From Pleodorina starrii (Eukaryota; Chlorophyta; Chlorophyceae; Chlamydomonadales; Volvocaceae), in assembly GCA_030267565.1 (NCBI GenBank), contig BRXU01000012.1:1734501-1798500 (forward strand): a stretch of 64,000 bases of DNA, given 5' to 3'. The notes under the pieces were generated by a model that was given only the letters and a program-made list of their open reading frames with translations, ran no database searches and was not told the origin of the DNA. Below are positions 55,280 to 64,000 of the stretch, piece by piece (the first letter of the stretch is position 1; each line of letters starts with the position of its first letter). The translations under genes were made by a program, and so were the position numbers.

Positions 55280-58200
55280 TCACGGCTTGAGCCCCATGCG
55301 CGCCTTCTCCAGAATCTCCTTACGAATCTTGGGGTAGTCGGGGAAGGCCTTGATGACCTTGTGGCACACGTCCACCGCCTCAACGTAGCGCTTGGCCTTC
55401 AGGTAGTTGAATGCGAGCTTGAAGCCGACCTGGCAGCGGACAGGAGGGCGGGGGCAGGGGCGGGGGGCGGGGGGCGGGGGCGGGGGCGGGGGCGGGGGGC
55501 GGAAGCACGTGGCTCAACGTGGTGTGACGAGTACCGGAAGGCCCCTCGGCGCTCTCCCTCTGCTGCGTGTGCGGTGTGCTTGGGCCTCGTGCGTGTGTCT
55601 GTCGGTCTATCATGCCGTCTGTGCGCCACCGCAAATGTCGGGTCCTGGACCCAGCCAGCCAGCCAGCCAGCCACCTACCCAGCCAGCTGGCCAGCCAGCC
55701 AGCCAGCCAGCCAGCCAACGACCCACCTGCGCTGAGGCCTGGTTCTCGTGCTTCCACGCGTTCTCGTAGTGATCAGCGGCGTCCTTGTAGGCCTGCGGGC
55801 GACGGGGGGGGGGGGCGGGTGGGGGAGGGGGGGGTAATCGGTGGGTGGGTGGGTGGGTGGGTGGGTGGGTGGGTGGGTGGGGGTAGGGCCAGCTACGCGG
55901 CCCTCGAGGGGTGTTCAGTGGAGGGCGGAGGGCTGGAGGCTGGCGGCGGCCTGGCCCGGTCGGGTGTCCAGTGGTGGCCGGGTCGGGGTCGGTGGTCGCC
56001 CAGGTCATGAGACGGCCATCTCATCAGCCCATCACCGCAACAAGTGGGACGAGGCTGCCCATCGGCCCATCGGACCCGCCCCCCCCCGCCCCCCCCCCCT
56101 CCAGCAGCAGCAGTAGCCTCCTGCCTGCCGCGCCCGCAAGCCCACGAGCCCACATGCCGTGAGTCCTTCCCACCCCACACCAAGGCACCACATCCGATAT
56201 CCGCAGACCCCCATCTTCTCCCCAAGCCCCCCAACCCCCTCTCCCACACACCCTCACAACCTCCCTCCCCCGTCACCCACCCCACCCCACCACCCCCTCT
56301 TTCCGCACCTGCTCTCTCTCCATAATCTGGCCCATGATCTCCCAGGCCTTGGCGCAGCTCTTGTTGTATTTGAGGCACTTCTGGCACAGGTCCTGAGCCA
56401 AGTCGTACTTGCCGCCCTTTTTTTTGGGGGGGGGGGGAAAGCAGGGGGAAGCGGCAGCGAGAGGGGCAGTAGGAGATGGGGGAGGGGGGGGCCGAGGCGC
56501 GGGGAGGAGCGATGTCAAAATGATGGATGGGGCGATAAAGCCCGAGAGAAGAACCGCAGCGCTGCGAAGCGACCGAGATACGGTACCTCTGATGAGGGGG
56601 GGGGGGGCGGCGGCGAGTGGGTTGACCGCACGCGCACGCGTGTGTGTGTGTATGTGTGTGTGTGTGTTTGTCACCCCCCCCCCCCCCAGCAGGTGCCAAC
56701 CATCACCTACTCGGCATTCCCTCCTACAAGCCTTCCCCCCCCCCGCCCACGCCGTCTCCGTCTCCGCTGTGGTATTTTCATTTTACCCCCCCCCACCCCC
56801 CGCGCACGTGTCTGTCGTACCTGGATGTGTATGTCGGCCAGCAGCAGCCAGGAGCGCTCAAACTCCTCCGCCTCGTCGGGTTTGTACTGGATCTTCTGCA
56901 CGCGCTTGAGCTGGTTGCGCGCCTTGGGGGTCTGCTTGAGCATCATGAAGCCAGTGGCCATGGCCAGCAGCACGGGCACGTTGTTGGGGTCCTGGGGGGG
57001 GGGGGGGCGGTTGGGGGGGTTGGAGGGGGGGTTTTGGGGGGTTGGAGAGGTGGGGTTTTCCACGTTTAGGCCGGAGCCCGTGAACGGTAACGGAGGGGTG
57101 GGGGGGTTTCGTCTTTTGATTTGGTTGGGGGAGCGCTGCCCCGAGGAGGAGTACGCGTTACGACTCGCGCCACACACCCACACAGTCACACACACACATG
57201 ACAACCCAATCTCCGGCCCATCCCGCCCTATCCCATCCCATCCCCCCCACCCCCCACCCCCCCATACACACACCATACCCACCCCCCCACCCCCCCCAAC
57301 CACACACCCACCTGGTTGGCCAGATCCAGCAATGTGTTGAGGCAGCTCTCTATTTCGTTCTTGTCCTTGCCCGCCATGATGGCGTAGCACTCCAGCACCT
57401 TGTAGCGCTGGGTGCCCGTGTCGGCACCGCGAACCTGGGGGCCAGTGGGGAGGACCGGGGGTTGGGGGGGCCGGAATAACAATTACAATTGACAATAACA
57501 ATAACAACAAGATATACACACACGCACGGCCGCAACCCCCACCGGCCTTCCCTCCCTCCCTCCCTCCCTCCCTCCCTCCCTCCCTCCCTCCCTCCCTCCT
57601 CCCTCCCTCCCTCCCTCCCTCCCTCCCTCCTCCCTCCCTCCCTCCCCCCCTCCCTCATTCTTTTATTTAGGAGCATACGGTATCACTCCCTGACCCCCTC
57701 CCCTCCCTCCCCTGCTGGTACCGGTACCTGTTTAAGCAGACTCCGCGCCGTGGCCACCGCCTCCCTGCTCTCGGGCGTGTCCGCGTTCTCCTTCTCCTCC
57801 CACACCGCGTCGTTGTCCGGATTGAGGTAGATCTCCACCATGTGCAGGATGGCGGAGGAGCCCCACCGGCTGTCCTTGCGGGCTAGGTTGAGCTCCTTGA
57901 GCGCCTCGCGGGGGTTGTTGGTGTAGCTGGGGGTTAGGGGGCAGGGAGGGAGGGAGGGAGGGAGGGAGGGGAAGGGGACGGGGAAGGGAGGGAGGGGAGG
58001 GGGAAGGGGGGAGGGGCCGGGGTTAGGAGGTGAAGCGGGGGGATGAGCGTGGGGGCCGTGGGTGTCGGGGAAGTGGGCCGAGGGGGGGGAGGGGGAATAG
58101 AACGGCCCGGGGCGAGGGAACGCAACGCAGTTACCTGGGATATTACCAGTACCTGAGGATTACCTGATATCTCCAGCAGAAATAAAACGAGCGCGCGGCC

Positions 58201-61200
58201 GCGTCGCCGCCGACCAACCCCAGACGGACCGGCACACGACAGCACGAGACCAACACAGACACGGGGGGGGGGTGAGGAGGTCGGGTGCGGCTGCGTGGGA
58301 GGGGCGCACACACGGTTGCGCAGGTAGCGAACCAGCTGCCGGCCAGACTGCCGCCACAATCCAAACCCCAGCCCAGTCCGACCCCAGCCCAGCCCAGCTC
58401 AGACACGTGAGGAGGAGCTGAGCGGGAGCCCGCGGGCCTCCGCTGCAATATCTTCCTTCTTTCTTTCCCCTCCCTCTCCCCCCTCCCTCCCTCACCTCCC
58501 CCTCCCTCCCTCACCTCCCTCCCTCACCCCCCCTCCCACCCACCGGTTGTACAGCCCCTTGCAGTAGTGGTATCCCGGGTCCATGACCGCCTTGGGCGAG
58601 CCCGCCTCCGCCAGCGCAAAGTAGCGGGGCACGTCCTCCAGCCGCCCCGCCCGACGCAGCAGCAGGATCAGCTGGGCCAGGGCGCCGTAGTGGTTGGGGG
58701 AGCGCTCGAGGAGCTGCTGGAAGTGGTAGATGGCGGTGTCGTAGTGCTCCTGGGGGGGTGGATTTGGGGGGCGGGGCCGGGGAGGCCGGGGCCGGGGAGG
58801 GCGGGCGTAAAGGACAAGAATCCGAAACCGGGCGGAGTCCAAGAGGTCTGGATACCCTAGTTGGGGCGGGGTCCTCCCCCCTTCCTTACCCCCCTCCCTC
58901 CCTTCCCTCCCTCCCTCCCCCCCCAGACCCACCTTGTGGAACATGAGCTCTGCCAGCATGATGCTCGCCTCCTCATTGTCCGGGTCGTACTTGAGCAGCG
59001 TCACGCACTGGGCCTGGCAGGCGTCCGTGTCGCCTCCCGCCAGGTGCAGCTTGGCGACCGCGAGCATGGAGGGCACGTGGGTCTCGTGGTGGCGGAGGGC
59101 CTCGCTGTACAGCTCCATGGCCTGAAGGAGGGGGAGGGGGGAGGGGAGAGGGGGGAGGGGAGGGGGGAGAGGGGGAAAAATGATACCGCAGCGGAGACGG
59201 AGACGGCGTTAGCGAACGGACCCAGAACCCAGGGAGGGGAGAGGGGGAAGGGAGGGGTGGGGGGGAAGGAAGGGGTGGGGGGTTGAAGAGTGATTTTGCA
59301 AGAATGAAACAAGAAGCCCTGGGGGACTGGCGGGATGGAGGGGTGGAGGGGTGGAGGGGGGGTTGGTGGAGGAGGGAAATGTGAGGAGGGCGCGTGCTTG
59401 AGCGGCACATGCTTCCTCATCTCAACCTCCATTGTACTCTGCCACGCCGCCCTTGCCACCCTACCCTCCCTCCCTCCTTCCCTCCCTTCCCCTCCCTCCT
59501 TCCCTCCCTCCCTCCCCCCCCTCCCCCCCACCCACCCACCCTGTCAAACTTCCTCGCCCGCTTGTGTTGCTCCGCCAGGTCGAAGCATATGGCCGCTGTC
59601 CGCTCCCTCTGCGCCGCCACCGCCTCGGGCAGCTCCCCCCTCAATTTGGACAGCAGCGCCTTCTGGAGCTCCAGGGCGCGGCTCTGCGCCTCCACGTAGC
59701 CCTCCAGGTCGCCAGTGCCCCGGTGCACTTTGGCTAGCATGGACCAGCTGCAGGGGGAGGCGGGTTGGGGGGGGAGGGGGAAGGGGCGGGGAGGGGCGGG
59801 GAGGGGGAGGGGGAGGGGGAGGGGGAGGGGCGTGTGTGTATGTGTGTCCGTGTGTGTCCGTGTGTGTGGGGGGGGGAAGGGGGTGAAGATGGGGCTGAAT
59901 GTGAGATTATACGCTGAGACGAAGCGGGGGCAGCAGCCAGCCGCTGGGGTGCAGAGGACGCTCGTGTAGACAGGCAACAGAAGCAGCACCACACCCCCAA
60001 ACCCCACCCTTCCATGCCCGCGCCCCCCCCCCACGCCCTCCTCTCCTCGTCCCTCCCTCCGCTCCCCAATTCGCCCCCACATTCCTTCGCCGTCCTCCCC
60101 GCCCTCTCGCCCTCCTCTCACCCCCTCTCTCCCCCCCTTTCTCACCCCCCCACCTCCCCCTCCTCACCCCTCCACATCCAGCTGCAGGTTCTCAGTGGCC
60201 GGCAGCCCCTCCCGGTTCCTCTCCAGCGCCTTGTTGATGGCGGAGGTGGCGGCCTGCCACTGACGCAGACGGACGAGCAGGTTGCCCAGCTCCAGTTGAA
60301 GGGAGTGCTGACGGGGGGGGGAGGGGGGAAGAGGGTGGGGAGGAGGGGGGTGGTAAAAAGAAGATACCGCGGAGACGGAGACGGCGTTAGCGAACCGGAC
60401 CGCCGGAACCTGGAACCGGCCTCTCACCCCCACCCCAGATGGGTGGGTGGGGGTGAGAGGGGGGTGAGAATGGGGGTGAGGGTGAGGAGTGGGGGTTATC
60501 CACTGATAGGCCGGAGAAGAGGGAGGCGGAGGGCAGAGGAACGTTGTAGGCCAGCCCCCGCCTGCTCCGGCTCCTCCCCGGCCCCGCCCCCCCACCCACC
60601 ACCCTCGTGCCGCTCCTCCCTCCCTCCCTGCCCGCTCACCCGCCCAGCCCGGACCCACCTGCACGCCTCCCCGCGCGTTTGCGATGGCCTTTGTGAAGTA
60701 GTCGATGGCCCGCTGGTAGTCGTGGCTGGTCACCAGGGCGCGAGCACACTGCGCAGAGGGGGGGGGGGGGAAGGGGAGGGGAGGGGGAGGGGGAGGGCGG
60801 GGTGGTTGGCTGGGCGGGTGAGGGGAGTTAAGAGGGGGGGGAATGCGTCCATGGAACGGCTCGGAGCAACCAGCCAGCCAGCCAGCCAGCCAGAGACCCA
60901 GACAGGACAGGACAGGACAGGACAGGACAGGACAGGACAGGACAGGACAGGACAGGACAGGACAGGACAGGACAGGACAGGACAGGACAGGACAGGACAG
61001 GACAGGACAGGACAGGACAGGACAGGACAGGACAGGACAGGACAGGACAGGACAGGACAGTAAAACGTCCCCAGGTCCGCCTCCACCCACATTCACCCAC
61101 CCTCCGCTGCCCACCCGCCCGCTGCCCCGCCTCCACCCCACCCCGCATTCACCCCCCGCGCTGCCCACCCCACCCCACCCCACCCCAGCCCCCATTCGCC

Positions 61201-63826
61201 CCACCCCCCACGCCCCCCACCCCACCCCACCCCACCCTCGTGATCAGGTCCACGTCCTTTGCGTTGTACACGAGTGCATTCACGAAGGCCATGACCGCCA
61301 TCTCGGGCTCCTGGATCTGCATGAACGCCTCACCCAGCATGCAGTTGCTGTCGTAGTTAGGGGTGTGGTCCTGAGAGGGAGGGGGAGGAGGGAGGGAGGG
61401 CAGGGAGGGGGAGGTGGGAGGGAGGGGGGGGGTGAGGGAGGGGAAGGCAAGGAAGGGTTGGGGGCGGGGGTTTGGAGTGGGGACTGGGGAGGGGATGGAC
61501 CGTGGGGTGGGGGCTTGGGGCCGTCTCCTTCTCCGCTGCGTTTTTTCTTTCTACTCCCCCTCCTCCCCCCCTGCCCCCCCTCCTCTGTCCCTTCGCTGCC
61601 TTACCTTTCCCATCACCCCTTCTCCCCCTGGTATCTTTCCCATTACCCCTCCTCCCCCTGGTATCTTTCCCATTACCCCCCCCTTCCCCCTTCCCCTCAC
61701 TCCCTCCCCTCCCCCCTCCTCCCCCCCCCCACCAAAACCCACCACCAGGTCCATGTAGCACTTGATGTACGACCGCTTGTCCTTTCGGTGACGCAGGTAA
61801 ATGTCGGCCATGGCCATGCGCGCCTTGACGTAGTGGGGCGAGTCCTTGGGGATGCGGCGCAGCTTCTTCAGCGCGCCCTCCACATCACCGCGGGCAATGG
61901 CCAGCTCGCAGTCGGCGACCGTCACACGGACCTCCTCAGAGGTACCTTCGAACTCGCGGATGGCGTCTTGAATGTACTGAGGAGGGGTAAAACGAAGATA
62001 CCGCAGCGGAGACGGAGGGGGGAGGGGGTGAGGAGTGAGGGAGGGGAAGGGTGGGGATGGTGGGGGCGAGAGAGGGGCGTCCCACCGAGCAGGCTGACTG
62101 GGCTGTGGTGTACGTGGCGACGACGTTTGGAAGCCGCAAAGAAGTCGAAAGGAAGGAGGGAGGGAGGCAGGTAGGGTGACGGCGGCGTAGGCGCGGAAGA
62201 AGATGATGGGTGTCAAAGCCCATCCACCCTCCACCACCGCCGCGCCCTTTGTCTTCAGCAAGCCCCCCCCCATGCCCTCCCCCGCAATGCGCACACACCC
62301 ATACACACACACACGCCCCACCCCCGCCCCAACCCCCCACCCCCACACAACCCGCACACCCTCGCCCCCGCACCTTCTTCGCCTCCGGCGCGTCCGGGAT
62401 CTTGGATATCTTTGCCAGCACCTCGGCCAGCAGCAGGAATATGGTGGCCCGCTCGTGCAGTGTGGGTTCCACCACCTTGCGACCCAACCGACCGCGCTGC
62501 TGGGTGGTCAGCGGGGTGCGCACGCCGGGGAGGTTCATGGCGGACTCGAGGACCTGAGGAGGAGGAGGGGGGGGGCGGGGAGGGAGGGGGGGGAGGGAAG
62601 GGGGAGGAGGGCTGAGAGGGCGCGTGGAGGGGAAGGCTACGTACGCGGGAGGGGTGGGGTGGGGTGCGTTGCGGTGCGGTGTTAGATGAGCCATTGCGGG
62701 AGGAGCCATGAAGCCGGCCTGCTTCGTGAGCCACCTCCTCCCCTCCCTCTTGCAACCCCTGGACAACAAACAACCGCCACCCCAAACCCCCTTCCCTTCC
62801 CTTCCCGCAGTGAGTCCAGTGACGCATTGTTATGTAAAGGAGCATATCCCTCCCCTCCCCTCCCCTCCCCTCCCCTCCCCTCCCCTCCCCTCCCCTCCCC
62901 TCCCCTCCCCTCCCCTCCCCTCCCCTCCCCTCCCCTCCCCTCCCCTCCCCTCCCCTCCCCTCCCCTCCCCTCCCCTCCCCTCCCCTCCCCTCCCCTCCCC
63001 TCCCCTCCCCTCCCCTCCCCTCCCCTCCCCTCCCCTCCCCTCCCCTCCCCTCCCCTCCCCTCCCCTCCCCTCCCCTCCCCTCCCCTCCCCTCCCCTCCCC
63101 TCCCCTCCCCTCCCCTCCCCTCCCCTCCCCTCCCCTCCCCTCCCCTCCCTCCTACCCGCTTGGCCTCCTCCAGCTTTCCATTGGCCACCAGCACTCGCGA
63201 CTGAACCACGTGGTACAGCGGCGTCTCCCGCACCGCGAAATTGCTGCTCACAGCCTGGTCAAGAGCCGACACGGCCAGATCGGGCTTGTCCTGCGTGTGC
63301 ATGGGGGGGGGGGAGGGGAGGAAGGGAGGGAGGCGGAGGGAGGGGAAGGTTTGGGTGAGGTGGCAGGAGAGCGGGGGGGGGGGGCGGTTGCGGCTGCAGT
63401 TTTGGCGTGTGTGTGTGTGTGTGGGGGGGGGGAAATGGGGGGGAGGGGGGGGTACGGCAACAAACACGAGACCGGCCCCCTCGTCCATTAACCAGCCGGT
63501 CACCGGCTGCTAGTTTGGACTCATTTCTGTGTCCCCTCCCACCTCTCCACACACATACACACACACACACACACTCACACATCCGCACCACATCCCCTCT
63601 CCGCCCTCGCCCCCCACCCCCACCCCCCACCCCGCACCTGCGCCACGTATACGCTGCAAATGAGGAGGTGCGCCCCGCTGTCCTCGGGGTTCATGCGCAG
63701 GATCTCCCCCGCCTTGCGCAGCGCCGCATCCAACGAGCCGTTCAGGTACAGCGCGCGGGCGTGCAGCAGCGACGACTCCAGCAGCGCGGGGGCCTGCTTG
63801 TTCAGCATGTCGAGAGCGCGGGTCAC
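55280..63826 (-). CDS. IFT139: IFT139 / TTC21B, intraflagellar transport complex A subunit (C-terminal 839 codons)
   Basis: Exons in transcription order: 63638-63826, 63156-63290, 62374-62553, 61746-61976, 61236-61370, 60659-60748, 60168-60307, 59540-59747, 58933-59121, 58544-58749, 57728-57926, 57312-57434, 56821-56991, 56309-56416, 55727-55792, 55280-55429 (TGA 55280-55282). Every join keeps frame. It aligns along its length with animal TTC21B: '[12 protein letters not shown]', '[19 protein letters not shown]', '[16 protein letters not shown]', '[12 protein letters not shown]', 'LAGGDTDAC', 'LMFHK', '[11 protein letters not shown]', 'YHYCKGLY', 'LNPDNDAV', '[15 protein letters not shown]', '[16 protein letters not shown]', '[15 protein letters not shown]', ending '[16 protein letters not shown]'. 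The protein is a TPR superhelix that forms part of IFT-A, needed for retrograde flagellar transport and ciliary entry of membrane proteins. The 5' exons lie beyond 64000. Most introns have GTGGGT-type donors; the 3' splice site before 56416 is an unusual A-run (AAAAAAAAG). Confidence 0.95.
55838..55881. repeat. (GGGT)n tract in an IFT139 intron
   Basis: About ten GGTG units in the intron 55793-56308. Confidence 0.9.
57544..57657. repeat. (CCCT)n tract in an IFT139 intron
   Basis: About 110 bases of CCCT units with three breaks; the transcript carries AGGG repeats. Confidence 0.9.
60901..61060. repeat. (GACAG)32 pentanucleotide satellite in an IFT139 intron
   Basis: 160 bases of uninterrupted GACAG with no substitutions, in intron 60749-61235. 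Both strands are open in several frames, giving spurious ORFs. Confidence 0.97.
62847..63149. repeat. (CCCCT)~60 pentanucleotide satellite in an IFT139 intron
   Basis: About 300 bases of perfect CTCCC units. On the transcribed orientation it is (GGGGA)n beginning a few bases after the 5' splice site of exon 63156-63290. Confidence 0.97.
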
Positions 63827-64000
63827 CTGGGGGGGGAGGGGAGGGGGGAGGGGCGCAGAAGGGGGGGGGAGAGGGGTTGGGTGGGGGATTGGGAGCGAAC
63901 CGGGGTGTGTGTGTGTAGGGAAAAGGGGCCGGGAGTGGTAGGGCAGATGACACCGCAACAATGGGACGGAGGCAGACGCAAGCGAACCGGTCAAGGAGGG

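Noticed and set aside
60843..62174. 443-codon + strand frame with DRTGQ repeats
   Set aside because: Product of the (GACAG)n satellite and IFT139 introns; no domain.
62708..63358. PPLPS-rich + strand frame
   Set aside because: Translation of (CCCCT)n; antisense to IFT139 intron.

Overview
The window reads as nuclear DNA of a volvocine green alga (Chlamydomonas/Volvox/Gonium relatives). Signs are GC-rich coding sequence with many short introns whose 5' splice sites are mostly GTGGGT/GTGAGT and 3' splice sites CAG, a proline-serine hydroxyproline-type cell-wall protein, a flagellar transport gene, and very abundant simple repeats. All host genes are split into exons; most long open frames here are read-through of G/C-rich low-complexity DNA. 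Exon models were built by hand from splice signals, reading-frame continuity and remembered family sequence, with no alignment run.

1-16.1 kb: a modular extracellular (cell-wall or matrix) locus on the + strand. Its exons encode PAN/Apple-like, beta-sandwich, Pro/Ser-rich and discoidin (F5/8 type C) modules, all bounded by phase-1 introns. It is interrupted by a complete Ty3/gypsy chromovirus-type LTR retrotransposon (5199-14489, - strand, 373-bp LTRs, 5-bp target duplication ATTGA). That element itself carries three later insertions: a tRNA-derived SINE in its 5' LTR, a TA-flanked inverted-repeat element in gag, and a ~1-kb repeat that splits the integrase.

16.5-22.5 kb: a mobile-element graveyard. 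It holds a non-autonomous element with 95-bp LTRs that contains a captured integrase/chromodomain fragment, another 373-bp LTR, a GC-palindrome cluster of the type known from volvocine organelle DNA, two LINE 3' remnants, a 32-bp minisatellite, and an intact miniature LTR element with 49-bp LTRs and its target duplication.

22.9-30.2 kb (-): a WD40 histone-binding protein of the MSI4/FVE (RBBP4/7-like) family, N-terminus not found. 31.9-36.1 kb (+): a 2H phosphoesterase of the AKAP7/LigT type with both HxTx motifs. 40.4-45.1 kb (-): a glutamine-rich nuclear-type protein ending in a RAMA domain. 47.4-49.8 kb: a small inverted-repeat DNA element with a zinc-finger ORF, then a second, inverted copy of the ~1-kb repeat containing a perfect 66-bp palindrome. 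49.8-52.5 kb (+): C-terminal part of a protein kinase whose catalytic Asp is replaced (probable pseudokinase). 55.3-63.8 kb (-): the C-terminal 839 codons, in 16 exons, of IFT139/TTC21B, a subunit of the IFT-A complex of flagella; the 5' part lies beyond the window.

The host genes do not form an operon-like set. The common themes are repeated insertion of LTR elements that seem to share one tRNA primer, and two short sequence modules that recur inside introns of unrelated genes, often just upstream of the 3' splice site.
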